Shown: piece after piece, positions 35,666 to 48,305 of the stretch | Position numbering within the stretch: the stretch's first letter is position 1 | Layout: every line of letters begins with the position of its first letter | From: Corbicula japonica | Taxonomy: Eukaryota; Mollusca; Bivalvia; Venerida; Cyrenidae | Assembly (NCBI GenBank): GCA_038501625.1 | Contig: JAZAYU010000019.1 | Span: 1,820,501 to 1,884,500, forward strand | DNA: 64,000 nt | Reading direction: 5' to 3' | Made by a program: the position numbers and the translations under genes | The notes under the pieces: model-generated | Told to the model about the DNA's origin: nothing | Databases searched by the model: none | The model's input: the letters and a program-made list of their open reading frames with translations, nothing else

Positions 35666-36618
35666 CTTAACTTCATAGTCCATGAGTGTTCCCCAGATAA
35701 AAAGGGGTTTTCCCTAAACGGGAAATCAATGGGTGGAACTAAACAGAATAGAATTTGAGACGGGATTTGAGAATATAAATCCTGCATATAACAGACAGCA
35801 AGCCTATGGTGGACAATTCAATCTATACAATTTATTGACTTCCATTGGCCATTTACGGGCTAAACGTTAACATGTTTGTGAAATGGAAATAACTCAGCCG
35901 AACAAAGCATGACCTTTCATGATCATAGTGACATGTTTAAAAAGAACTTTTGGGTATGTGTGTGTTCAATAAGACTTGAACATGGAACACAAACTTTGAA
36001 GGTCTTATTTAGATTTATTGGAAATCCACTAGCAATTTTCTATGTGGTTGACTTTAGATGCGCAAGCAAGTGTTAGATTTGAACTTAATGTTATAATTCA
36101 TAGAACAAATAGCAGTCGCTAAGTCAGGCCTCTGTCGATGCGCTTCGACACTCATTCACTGAAAGTAGGTCAGAATGTTGCACTTAAATCTTCTCACCAA
36201 CTTGTGCAATTTAATGAATTGTGTGGGAGCTTATCTTAATCTTTCATATCAATGTCACAAAAAGCGGCTGTAAGGCACTGATTTCAGAAATTCTTTAAAT
36301 ATTTTTTATACCAAATAACGCAGAATCATATGTCACCTGTTTCCGTTTAATTGGTCATTAACGATCGGAAGTCTTTATAGACTTGAACTTGTTTCACAAA
36401 CATAAGAAGTAAAAATCAAAACATAAATTTTGCTTCTGCCTTTTTTATTACTTTCGAATAAGGTCCCTATTTTTATTTATATTTAAAACAATAACTTTGA
36501 CACATAACACTAAAACAATCTCTTGATATTGTTTGGTAGGAACAAATTCCTGCACGTTAACAAAATAAAAATAGCATTAAGCGTTCTAAAACAGGTCAAC
36601 AGTCGAAGTCAACTGTTC
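35666..36618. repeat. Duplicated 3' flank of cGLR-3
   Basis: GGGCTAAACGTTAACATGTT, GTGACATGTTTAAAAAGAAC and CACTAGCAATTTTC match the flanks of cGLR-2 and cGLR-4 in order. Confidence 0.6.
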
Positions 36619-37838
36619 TTAAGATAAAAACAGGTTAAGACTAACAGAAAACATATCGAAGATTTGTTCAATATCAAACGACGAACACATTTCGAATAAA
36701 GAAGTTTCTGGAAAAAGCAAACAGAAAAGTACGAAATTGAGGAGATAAGAACCTTGATCTTAGTGACCATAGAAGACTTGTTAAAACATCCGGTGTGATA
36801 TTTTTAATGCTTGTATGCCATGTATGCCATTGATAAGATACAGTTTTTCGACAATATCTCTTGTCCTCCCAAAGAAATACACACTACTTGGTGCTAAACC
36901 TAATTCATAAGCTAATGGAGAATGTTTTTTAAATATAGTAAGCCTACTAAAATTGCTCGTCCGTCATCAAGCAAGTTGTGTACACGAATAATCAGGTGTC
37001 TTTTAGAGAGTATATTTATCCTAGAGGCGGTCAAATTTCTTTCTGTAATTATGTAATTCGGCAAATGGTTGTTTTGTGAACATTTTCGTATGAACAACAA
37101 GCATTTCCTGATTTGGTCCAACAACAAATCAGTTGTAAAAACAGATTGCGGATTGAGTTCACAAACCCAAAGTTTTTCACGACATAGGACGAAATAACTG
37201 GAAAGTCGGGGTAAATTAATTCCTTTGCTATCATTTTTAGAATAATGTATAGTTTAAACTGAATGGTGTTCAAGTAAGAAATAAGCTTGTTCTCCGCCAT
37301 AACATATGATATTCTCCAATCCAGTTCCGGATTTTCTCCAACAATAGATCCTACTGGTACAATGTATCCTTCCATTGTAGAAATTTCGTTGATAACATCA
37401 GGCGAAGGCCAGCAATAGTTTCTCTTACGTGTCGCACACAGAGGTAGATATTGTGAAGTGTAAAAGTAAATACTTAAGACTTGGTCAACAGAAAAACGGG
37501 AACTGGATCGGAATTCTGTAGTATCATTCGCGTAAATGCTGGCCCGCTACAGCTGAACCGTTCACTGCCTACAAAGTCATAACCTGCTAAGGGAAGTCCT
37601 GCATTTAGTTTTTTTACAGAAATTGTTGAAAACCGTACTTGATATATAAGGCTGTCCATCTGGAGACAAGTTTAAATACGAATTCGAACACAGATTTCCC
37701 ATAAATGACGTATCATCAAGTTGAACTTTTGCCACCCTGATATATCCTGGGGGAATATTATCACTGTAAACTGGCTTTAATGTATTAAATTGTGTGATTC
37801 CAGAACTTTCTTCTGCACATAATATATCTTCAAATTTC
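36619..37838 (-). pseudogene. cGLR-3 pseudogene, N-terminus missing, next to a Penelope-like element
   Basis: Minus-strand remains of the same family, aligning from the block EDILCAEESSGITQFNT (residue ~91 of cGLR-1) to the C-terminal FLS stop at 36619. The region with the GS and DxD catalytic motifs is absent. Recognisable pieces lie in several frames: MEGYIVPVGS through YVVKN, then a 7-base deletion before the WVCELNP block, then LLDQIRKC through NLLDDGRAI, then another frameshift, and FPETSLFEM near the end. The conserved PRWAART block reads PLCATRK. On the 5' side homology stops at about 37838, and about 20 bases further Penelope-like sequence begins in the opposite orientation. Several frame breaks and the loss of the active site make this a pseudogene. 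Confidence 0.85.
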
Positions 37839-37857
37839 CATATCTTTATATTATTTT

Positions 37858-39965
37858 AAAATTTGCGAGAACTTCAAATATTATCAAAGTATTTAAGTAT
37901 ATTTTTTTATTTAAACATATTCTTTATAATAAATCTTAAACTTAATTTACAATGGCTTCAAAAATCGGAGCAAAAATGGATACAAAAACTCCAAACACCC
38001 TATCCACTTGGATTAAATGATAATATTTATCAAGAAGGCAACATTTCAAAAAATCCTGATTTTGACATTTTTGATTTGCTAGAATTACGAAAACGAACAT
38101 CGAGGTCACACGGAATAAGGACTAACGGTAACATCAAAAGAAAATCACGTGCTCATTGCTCTATTCATGACCTTCAAAATATTTTAAAACATTCTGGTAG
38201 ACATGCTATGCTGTCGCGTTTAGCTTCTCTTTCTATTTCAAGTTTACAAAAAGTGGATAAGGAAGCCGATGATTTTGTTATTAGAACTCATCCACTTTAT
38301 GAAGATGCAAGCCTAACTCAGTGTTACACTTGGCATGTTCTAAGACCACACATTGACTTGGAATCTGATCACCAAAGACATTTCCTTAAAATTTCATTTA
38401 AAAAAAGGCATAGATTTTATTGACCTTCCAAGTATATTTAAAGATAAAACTGTTGAATCGGCAATACCTAATTATTTCAAGAATACTGAAACACCCATCG
38501 TTTGTTATAAATATAACAAGCCTATTAGAAACACAATTTTCAATTATAACAAAATTACCTCAGACTTACAGATTGTTGAAAACACACCATTATCTTGAGA
38601 CTGTTCTAATTCAAAATTTTGCTATCAACCTGCCGGTCATATCGTTACAGGGGATCTAAATGTTATCAAAGACTTTAGAATCCGCAATTTAATTTCAAAA
38701 GGTCCAAAATATAGAATTCCATCGGACATCGACTTTAATACCTGTCGTGCGGAAATTGCAGAGTCTTTAAACTCTTTTTGCAATAAATGGTGTAAACGAG
38801 AACATGCTGAAACTGATGCTCTTTCAAACTGGAAAAAACAAATATTCGAAATAATTGACACACGTATATCCTTCTATAAAAGAAACATAGCTTTATTACC
38901 ACCTCGACCTCGTTTTAACTTTCGTCATTTGAAAAAGGGTATTTAAGATTTTCACAACAAATTTGTTTTAACACCTGCTGATAAGACTTCAAATAATGTA
39001 ATTATAGTGTGACGTATACACTACATAAATGTTCAAACTGAAGAGCTTAATAGCACTAATGCTTATACACTGACTTTTTCATCTGAGAGTGATATTGTTA
39101 CTGCACACACTCTACAAATTACAAAAGTTAGAATCAGTGTTGAGCCGAAACAAGACAAAGTACCTACTATGTATTGGTTGCCTAAAATGCACAAAACACC
39201 GTACAAAGCAAGATTTATCGCTAACTCTAGTTCTTGTACAACAACAAAGTTATCCGTGCTCTTAACATCTTGTCTTACAGCTATAAAAGAACATGTAATT
39301 AGGTATTGCGAAAAAGTTTTTGAAACTACTGGCAAAAATTTATTTTGGTCTATAAAAAATTCAAATGACGTATTGAAGAAACTTAAATCAAATAATTTTC
39401 AGGCGTTCTGTTTGTCTACATATGATTTTTCTACCTTGTATACTTCTCTTTCTCATAATTTAATAAGAGACAAGCTAACCAGTCTCATTGAAAAAACTTT
39501 TGCTAGAGAAAATAAAACATTTATCGCTTGTAATGAACACAAGGCATTCTTTACAGATGGTTCTTATGATAATTATACTTCATGGACCTGTCAAGACCTT
39601 ATCCAGGCGCTTACATTTGTATTGGATAATATTTATTTGAGATTTGGTACCTCTTTTTATAAACAAGTAATAGGCATTCCAATGGGTACTAATTGTGCAC
39701 CCCTTGTTGCTGATCTGTTTTAATACTGTTATGAAAGAGATTTTATGTTATCTCTTTCTACAGAACATCAAGATGATATTATTACAGCTTTTAACAACAC
39801 CTCGAGGTACCTGGATGATTTATTAAATATAGATAATAACCATTTTCCATCACTAGTTAGTAAGATTTATCCTAAAGAACTACAGCTTAATAAAGCGAAC
39901 ACTACAGAAAAGCAAGCAAACTTCCTAGATTTAAATCTGTCCATTGAAAATGTAAGGTGCGATAT
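37858..39965 (+). mobile_element. Penelope-like retroelement, truncated at both ends
   Basis: Plus-strand Penelope-like reverse transcriptase with its N-terminal region. The frame opens within KWIQKLQTPYPLGLND, which in related elements is the end of an N-terminal GIY-YIG endonuclease; that suggests the permuted (Naiad-type) layout, but the endonuclease itself is missing. It continues through RLASLSISSLQ and ITGDLNV-type blocks in several frames. The reverse transcriptase follows from 39169: YWLPKMHKTPYKARFIA, YDFSTLYT (motif A), IGIPMGTNCAPLVADLF (motif B, followed by a TAA at 39721) and RYLDDLLNID (motif C). Similarity fades at about 39965, before the usual C-terminus. At least two frameshifts and three stops make it dead. 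Confidence 0.88.
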
Positions 39966-41067
39966 AAATGTCATAGCACTTGATGTTCGACAGGTCATGG
40001 TCAATTATTATCACTGTAACAGTTAAAATTAGTCTTCAAAAGTCACATTAAAAGCACTCAAAGTACTCGAACAAATGATTGATTTCGATTCATTATAAAT
40101 AAAGGTATACTACATATATCATATTAAGCTTAAAGTGGTTGGATACGTTTCTAACGTTATTTGACGTCAAAAATTAAATATTGTTTATGCCTTATGATAT
40201 TCGATCAGAATAATATAATATGACGATTTCTTATATGGAATATGCAAAATATGTTTACTTGTTAGTAAAAAATCGCGACTACTAAGAAGACAACCTGACT
40301 TCCTTTTTGTTTACACAGGGGATTTCTTAAACCAATATGCATTTTATGTCGATTTGATGTGAATTATGTTTTGAACATGGACTGGTATATGTTTAATAAA
40401 ATGTGCATGAAGTAAAACGTTATGTAAGTGCACATGAAGTTGTTTACTTGTTCAGTAAAGGCGAAGGAATATAAACATGCAATATCTAAACGCTGTAAAA
40501 TCTTTGAATGTAGATGTTGTACATGTATGTTCTTGAAATAACTACTCAAAGTTTACTAAGCAGCAGGTTAACTACTCGTTATAGTGATGTCTACATATAT
40601 GCAAGTACATAAAATCGTTAAGTGATGCATAAAGAACGTCCTCCGTTTACACATTACCAGGGGCGACAATCGTGCTAACGAGACGACCTCTTTGTTTTAC
40701 AATATTTAATTAACGCTGTGTACATGTTCCCGACATTTGTAGGAGTCTAAATCTTTACTTTCACTGAAAGATTTAATGTAAATGACTGAATTAATGGCAA
40801 ATGCGAATGCTATAAGATCTTTATTGGATGAAGACAATGTCATATGTAGTTTAATACCATAACTGTAATAACAATAAAAGACAAATTTAATCCAAATTCA
40901 CGTAATTGAAACTGACAAACCCAGTTCCTATTTGATTTTCAATTATTAATTTGCATTTCTGGTTGTTGTAAAAGTAAACTTTTTTAAACGCAATATCGTT
41001 TACGTAAAAATAATTAAAAGGTGAACACCTTTTTATTATAAAATCAATGAACAGAAACTATATTTCA
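39966..41067. other. Remaining intron of cGLR-3, probably
   Basis: No gene or recognised repeat. It lies between the Penelope-like element and the candidate 5' exon. Confidence 0.45.
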
Positions 41068-41240
41068 CTTACCAACTGTTAACTGTTCTTTATGATAGCT
41101 GTGATATTGCGTTTGAAATAAATACATGTAGCTGAATGTTTCAAAATTTCAACAATTGATAACATTTGTTCTAATTTTCAAAAGATAAATTTTATCATTG
41201 ATTAAGTATTCATTAGTCGGTTCATCATAACCGCTTTTAA
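41068..41240 (-). other. Candidate 5' untranslated exon end and splice donor of cGLR-3
   Basis: On the minus strand a GGTAAGTG donor (41073-41066) is preceded by sequence matching the region at 49942-50130, including 15 identical bases (GATAACATTTGTTCT on the plus strand, 41158-41172). Both sit 5' of a minus-strand cGLR copy. I read this as the promoter-proximal exon of the family, now separated from cGLR-3 by the Penelope-like element. No transcript evidence is available. Confidence 0.45.
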
Positions 41241-41784
41241 ACAAATTGAGACATGCTTTGAACAAGCGTCTTCAATTATAATATTTTTTATAAATCGGAC
41301 TTAGTGCCGATCATTACAATGGCGAACAATCGCCCAATATCGAGAGCAGCAGCGCATTGCTTAGAAATAATTGCGCATGTATTGTGACCGACCACATTTG
41401 GTTCGAATTTAAAGATTGTGGTCATTTTTTTTCTTTTTAATCTGGAGAGATTTCTTTATTAAAAAAACGGAAAGACTCTTTGATACGTATTCAAATTAGC
41501 GTTTTACCGTGTTATCTCCTATATTACGTAGATCTGATATAGTATGAACATATCAGTGCTCGATGCATTACTGGTCATGGTAAGTTTTTATCAGTGTTAA
41601 CTTTGTGCGATCAGCGAAGGTATTGCTATAAAAACACATGAACACAAACTGGAACTAATAAAAATTTCGATTTGAGTGGGTTGATTTCAATATCTGATAT
41701 TCATGGTATTTTATTATTCCTTCCTCCGTACTTCATTCCGTCCGTACGTCCCGAAATTCTTGCGGCATCAACTCCTCATTAACC

Positions 41785-42240
41785 ATCGGGCGGATTTCTT
41801 TCAACCATGCACAGAAATCTAGCAGGATGTGTAGATGATCGTAAAGAGAAGATTATCTCCTGCGACCATTTTTTTAGAGTAAAGATCGTTTGTTAAATTC
41901 GGTAATAAAATTGTGTGGCTTGAACTGCTCAATGACATTTAAAATCTGGCAGATTTCTTTCAAATCTGCAATGACGATCAAGCAGGATGTCTAGATTGTC
42001 GTAATTAATATGATTTTTTTTCATGCGACTATTTTTACCAGACTTATGGCCCTTTGTTAATTCCAGTCATATCATTTTGTATCATCTATTTGGCTGAAAT
42101 CTTTGCACAGATGTTTAGACATAATGTTAAGAGTGTTATAAAGGAATTTGTTTTGCAACCATTTTCACAAGAGTTAAGGCCCTTTGTTTAAGTTAGTCAT
42201 AATAAAAGTTTGTGGCAATTACTCCTCATTTACTAGACTT
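41785..42240 (+). repeat. Degenerate tandem repeat, ~150-bp unit, three copies
   Basis: Three diverged units with GGCGGATTTCTTTCAAA-type, GCAGGATGTCTAGATTGTCG-type, TGCGACCATTTTTACAAGAG-type and TTATGGCCCTTTGTTAA-type blocks, at 41785-41943, 41945-42088 and 42089-42240. A further fragment (TTATGGCCCTT, CTTGTGG) lies at 52930-53030. Confidence 0.7.
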
Positions 42241-43589
42241 AGTTATGATCAGCACATGTTGTTAATACCTGATAGACAATCTTGTTACAAATGTTATTCT
42301 TGCTGTGGGAGCTTTATTGTCCCGAGGGCACAGTCTAGTTATAAAAGTGCTCGAAGACCTTTGCTAACGAGTTGATAGGCCTGTCTGTTAACAAAGCAAA
42401 TTAGTGGTTTTGGACTATAGTGCCTTAAAGTGTACATCCAAAGTAATTTAAGGTCCATTACTTATGTTATTTGATTAAGCAAATTTATTGATTGAGGAAT
42501 TTAAAATTACATGTAACGTATTGATAAATGAACATAAAAAAAAAACATTCTTACAAATTTACAATTGCCACCATGTTAGTGAACGTGTTATGTTTTGGAA
42601 CTTTTTAATGCAGCATAATTATGTAAACCATTAAATGGTATAGACACTAACATTATTTATTAAAAACTTAAATGTATGATAATTAAAATGCTATTCACAT
42701 GGCACCCGTGATTCTGTCAGATAAATGTCATGTTGCCCGTGGAACAGCGTGGTCATAGCGAAAGTTTGTGATGTTTGTCAATGTGAACATTCAGAGTAAA
42801 TTTATTTGCGTAAGTCTTTTTTGATAAATCATACACTTCTTTATGAACATAATCAAAACGCTTGTTCAGATAATCTACGCTTGAAAGGTTTACAGTATAA
42901 AGTGCATGAGAAGTTTTGCAACGGCATTTGATGCCAGTGTCTTATTTTAAATCTTTTTTGTATTTAAATAAAGTTTTCAAGATATGTCTCACAAAAACGG
43001 ATGCAGCAATCTGGCATATTTAAGTTATTAAACAGTTGTTATGTTCAGGATACCGATATATGATGTTTACAGCATCGTTAGATTTATAACCAGCGTGGAT
43101 TTTGCTCCTACAAAAGACGAAATATATAACTGTAAAACGCCGAATATTGTGTATATGACATCCAATACAATTTAAACTTTTTTTCTAAGTGATTAAAAGC
43201 TATTTATGTGTACGTCTGCATTAATGAACAAAAGCCATGCCTTAAATAAGAGGCTAGACTTAACCAAAAAGAGGCCAAAAAAAGAGTGAATTTAGAAAGT
43301 TTCTTGCGTAGTGAGGTCTTTATATTGATTTGGATGGTTCCGCCCCGAATTGTCATTCTTATTTTAATATACGATTTTATTTTGTTAAAAGATTTTATAA
43401 ATAAAAATATCTTTTCTGATCATTTTGTCATCATACTTGTTTCTACAGTAGATTATCTTGCAAAAATGTATGAATTGTTATTTTTCCATAATATTAATTG
43501 AGTTAAAAAACAACCCTAATCTATGTTTTGTTCCAACGTCTATGTCGAAACACAAGAAACAAAATCATAAAACACAAATTGCTTATAAC
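42241..43589. other. No gene seen
   Basis: A 71-codon frame at 43286-43501 is hydrophobic and AT-driven, with no recognisable family. Confidence 0.5.
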
Positions 43590-43920
43590 GTTGTCAATGC
43601 AAATGGGTTGGAATCCGATGACCTGCCACCATAGAGAAAGGCAAGCGATCACTTATAGATGGGTTAATCACCAAGCATGCAGAGCGTTACAGTGTAGATC
43701 TATTCTGATCGTATACATTCGTGAATTTTTTTTTTAAATTCATAAACGATAAAAGGTAGAAAATAATATCTTCTCAATCTACGATCTCAATAAGACACAA
43801 GTTGAGAAATACCTTGTGGCAGTAGTGAATTGAATTGCAATTTTAGTTTTGAGTCTAACAAGACTACCGGTGATAAAACATGTTACAAAAGTATCACGCA
43901 AAGAAGGCAATGTTGCGATA
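43590..43920 (+). repeat. Interspersed repeat family A, copy
   Basis: GGTTAATCACCAAGCATGCA, GAAATACCTTGTGGCAGTAG and GGTGATAAAACATG match 21750-22680. Confidence 0.65.
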
Positions 43921-44747
43921 TTATTTGGCCACAGTACTTCTTTTAATATAAAGATAACAAGACCTCGTGTTCGGTGTTTATTGTTCTCTCTTCTTTTCCA
44001 ACCTCGATTCGTGCACTCATTTTTTCTTAAGAATTATAATCGCTGATTTTTCTTAAAAATATGGTTTAAATTTTGACAATTATGATCTAACAACTCATCG
44101 TTTTGGCGGACTCTAAAAAACGCTATTTTCTTCGACGAGGTATACAACAGCAAGAGCTTACGAGTCATATATTGAGTCTGAATCACGGCTGATTCACTGC
44201 ATGACATACGGGTAAGTATACCATTCGGTAGTTAGCAAGTCACTGTATATAGAGTATTGCATGCTTTTGTGTTAAATTGATTTCGTTAGTTTAAATTCAT
44301 TTGTTAAAAATCGAATCTTTTTCGGCGTTAGCTGTCTAAGCTCACTTTTGACCTAGTTTTTCGACCAATGAAATGTTGTAAAAAATACTCGTATTCTCTT
44401 ATTATGCAGAGGGAAAATGAAATAAACTATTTCGATTGGTAGCTATTTACACCAGAGAGGCATCTAGCAGGCTGGAGAGGTATCTAGTGGGATTTTATTA
44501 TTATGCAGAGATTAATTCGATTGGTTGTTAGTGGGTGTTGAATTGGAGGAAAAACATTTTTACGATTTAAGTAACCAGTTAAGTCAATATTGATGGATTA
44601 AATACAATATTATATGGAATATTCTTGGGTGTCACTTGCATACAATACACAGTGTAAAACGAAAGAGAAGTGTAGATATTCCTAGTTCTTACTGGTTCCT
44701 TTCTAGTTCCTTTGATACTGATTGTTAATTTCATTCGTAAGACAAGT

Positions 44748-44815
44748 TCATTGTAGTGTAGTGGCTAACACTCTCGCCTCTGAAGCGGAGGCCCCGGGTT
44801 CAATACTCAGGACGG
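44748..44815 (+). tRNA. tRNA-Gln(CTG)-like sequence, probable pseudogene or SINE head
   Basis: TAGTGTAGTGGCTAACACTC gives a D-arm and A box, CTCTGAA an anticodon loop with CTG, and GGGTTCAATAC a B box. The acceptor ends do not pair and the anticodon stem has a mismatch, so a working tRNA is unlikely. Confidence 0.4.
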
Positions 44816-45192
44816 ATACATTTTTTAAACTTAATATACGTAAAGGTTGGTAGATTTCGCTCTTGTAACAGGCTGTTATTATTTATTTTTATTAAATTTC
44901 AAGGACATTTATTCATCTTGAATTATCAGTCTACACGATGTATTTTATTGAAACTGAATATTTTGCTGCTTTAATCGACTTGTTATCACTGTATGAAATT
45001 GTTGCAACAACTTCAACATTTTTTTTGAAAGACACTTTCAATAAATTTATGAGTTGTCATGATTCGGTCGCTTAATCTCTAAGTCATACTAAGAAGGCAG
45101 GGAGTGTTCGTCAACAGCTATAACAAATTAAATAAAATAACTAAACTGTGTCTGCTTTGCCTATCTGTATTTCTTTCTTTCTTATATACATT

Positions 45193-45430
45193 TATATACT
45201 GAAAGGATAAAGAAACGCAGGGTAACATTTGTTCCGATATATTAAGAACGCGTTCTCCAAATAAAGTGAAACTTTGTGTATTGAGTTATTAGGTCATGAT
45301 ACACCTTAACATGTGTCGAAAGTGAATAAAACTTGTCTCCACTGCCTCAGTGTAAACCGTCGTGGAGCATGAGCTTTCGAACCTGCCTATCCAATTGTTA
45401 CCCTGCGTTTCTTTATCCTTTCAGTATATA
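45193..45430. mobile_element. 238-bp MITE with 35-bp perfect inverted repeats
   Basis: Bases 45193-45227 (beginning TATATACTGAAAGGATAAAG) are the exact reverse complement of 45396-45430. The ends lie in TATATA, so the TA duplication cannot be set to the base. It has no coding capacity. Confidence 0.75.
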
Positions 45431-46780
45431 TAAATCTTTTCCATCAACGCCGTTTATCTTAAAAAAAACAACAACACAAATGTTTCCAAACCTCAATGAA
45501 CACGATAAGCTATTAATTTAATCCTTAAATGGCAAACATGCCATTCTACGGACATTACATGTGTTTAGTTACATTGTGTAAACTAGGACTAACTGTTTGT
45601 AACAGTTTGTAAAACTTTAGATACTTATTTATTGTTGATATCGTTGTACAACGAATGTGTCATTTGATTATTATATTTGGTTTTATGAACGGGAAATTTC
45701 AACACAACCTTAAACCATTTATAAAACTATGCGATTTACAATAACGATGATAACAAAACATTTCAACGAATTCACGTTGTGGATCCCAGTCAATGTTGTA
45801 CCGAAGATGTGGATCACTAAAACGTTAACCTGTTAGATGACATCAGCTAACTGAGGCAAGAGTGACCGTCTTTGGTGATGGTGACATGTTTTACAAGATC
45901 TTTCGGATAAGTGTGATTTTTGTTTACCTTTATTTGTGACAAAAGTATATCCCTCGGATTATATTAATCGGAATTCCAGTAGCAATTTTCCCTATTCAAA
46001 TGCGCACACACAAGTTACGTTGAAGTGGATTGTTTGTATTCGTCGAAGAAAATAGCGTTTTTTATAGTCCGATCCCTATCTGTGCACTTCAAAACTAAGG
46101 CCGGAATGGTGTACGAAAGATTTTGACCGAATATGTGCAATGCGTAACAATGATTGGTAGCTTATATGAGAGACACGAAACCATGTCTTTAAGTCGTTAA
46201 ATGAACGTAACATATGTGAGGGAATGATTTTCAGGAGTTCCATGTTTCTTTTCTAGTATAAATCAATTTGACGCATGGAAGTGAGGCATGTCCACTTTTT
46301 TAAATAATAGTGGTCGAAGACGAAGTCTTTTTCATGTTACTTTAATGTTGGTGCACCTTAGAACATGGTTTTAACCCCCACTGGCAAATTGTTTTGCACA
46401 TTTCACTTTTTCAAGAACTTTGAATGTTATGGGCTAACAGTGAAAAGAAAAAATGCAAATAAAAGTATGCTTTAAATGTGTTTATTGTCTTCGTAGGATT
46501 GGTGACTAATGTTTTACGTAAAATTTAACAATCACACATGATACTTTAGGTACATTTTCTTGAAACTGTTTGACGAAAACATCTCGTGCTCGTAAACACA
46601 CAAAATAGACCCATCCTTAAGCGTTATTGTTATATTGAAACCAATCAAATCGAAAGCATTTAAGTAAAGTTTCTTGATTGTTTTTGTAGAAAGACTTCGT
46701 GCACGTAGAAACGTTAAACAGCCTTAAATATTTGTGTTCAACATGAAGGAAACAAACATGACAATTAAAGCCACGTGTTC
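45431..46780. repeat. Duplicated 3' flank of cGLR-4
   Basis: AACACAACCTTAAACCATTT, GTGACATGTTTTACAAGATC, CAGTAGCAATTTTCC, TTCGTCGAAGAAAA and TGATTGGTAGCTTATATGAG align with 26120-27215 in order. It includes the family A fragment at 46345-46410. Confidence 0.6.
46345..46410 (-). repeat. Interspersed repeat family A, fragment
   Basis: Minus strand: TTTGCCAGTGGGGGTTAAAA, then CTAAGGTGCACCAAC. Confidence 0.6.
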
Positions 46781-48291
46781 TTAAGATAAAAAGAGTTTTA
46801 GGCTTGCAACATTTGTTGATAATAATCATCCGATGAAAAAATTTCGAATATAGAAGTTTCTGGGAAAAGCACACTGAAAATTTCTAAAGAAAAAGGAAGA
46901 TAATTTTCATCTTAGAAAAAATTTAATTCGACGTCAATGAGAGCAGAAGACCGTGTAAAGTCGTCCAACGTGATATGTTCTGCTTTTTTTATGCTTTGGA
47001 GAAGCCAAAGCCATTCGACTTGATCTCTTTTCATCCCAAAGAAATACACACTACTTGGTGCTAAAACTAAAGCTAATGGGGAATGCTTTTGAAATATTGT
47101 AAGCCTACTAAAGATTGCTAGTCCGTCGTTAAGCAAGTTGTTTACACGAAGAATAAGTTGTCTTTCAGACTGTACATTTATCATACAGGCGATAAAATTT
47201 CTTTCTGGAATTATGGAATTTGGTAAATGGTTGTTTTGTAAACAAGTATGCATAAAAGACAAACATTTTCTAATCTGGTCCAACGACAAGTCGGCACTAA
47301 AAAGAGATTAAGGATTGAGTTCACAAACCCAAAGTACTATTTTTTTTCACGACGCAGGACGAAATTACTGGAAAGTCGGGGTAAATCAATTCCTTAGCTA
47401 TCATTTTAAGAATTACGTAGAGTTTAAACTGAATGGGGTTGAGGTTAGAAATCAGCTTATTCTCAGCCGAGACATAGGATATTCTCAACACTAGGTCCGG
47501 ATTTTCTCCTTCAATAGATCCCACTGGTACAATGTATCCTTCCAGTGAAGAGATTTCATTGATTACATCAGATGAAGGCCAGCAATAATGTCCCGTACGT
47601 GCCGCCCAACGAGACAGAAAGATCGGACTGTAAAAGTAAATACTTTTAACTTGGTCCACACATATATCGAAACCTGGAGAAAAATTCGTTTGCATTATTC
47701 ACGTACAAGCTGGTACGCTATAGCTGATCGAACTGTTCACTGCCAACGAAGTCATAAGGTGTCAAAGGAAATGCCGCAGATAGTTGTTTATTGAAATTGT
47801 GGAAAACTGTACTTGATATATAAGGCAGTCCATCTGGAGTCAAGTTTAAAAACGAACTGGAACATAGCTTTCCCATAAACGACGTATCATCCAGTTGACC
47901 TGTAGCCACTCTGATATATCCTGGAGGAACTTTTTCAATGTGTACTGGCTTTAATGTATTAAACTGTGTGATTCCAGAACTTTCTTCTGCACACAATATG
48001 TTTTCATAAATAAGCATTAAATCAATAAATAAGCATTAAATCAATATCTCCTTGCATTGGCAAACTGGCTCCCTCAACTTTACTGCCTGTTGAAATATAG
48101 CGAGCTCTACAATCACCCGTTCGTATAAATATATCTACTTGTGAAGTAACGTTAGACATAATATCTGTTAGCTTTACATATGCACCTTCTCGAAACCTAC
48201 GAATGCCGTCATTGTAACCAAGGTTATCTAGAAGAAAGCAGACAACAAAGGAGTAAATTTTGTTCTGTTTCTTTGTTTCTCTGCGTCCCAT
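46781..48291 (-). pseudogene. cGLR-4 pseudogene with frameshifts and nonsense codons
   Basis: Full-length minus-strand copy of the family with an intact start (MGRRETKKQNKIYSFVVCF) and GS motif (GSKVEGASLPMQGDID). It is broken by: a 19-bp tandem duplication at 48006-48024/48025-48043 just after the DxD motif; a 4-base insertion (GATC) in the SEQF...SYS block near 47728, followed by a TGA; a homopolymer insertion after YVVKK near 47345; a TAA in the NPQSLF block near 47308; a TAA near 46916 where cGLR-1 has CQ; and one further base before the final FLS. Much of the protein is still very similar to cGLR-2, so inactivation looks recent. The splice acceptor CAG is kept at 48305-48303, 11 bases before the ATG. 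Confidence 0.88.
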
Positions 48292-48305
48292 GTTCTTTAA
48301 CTCTG

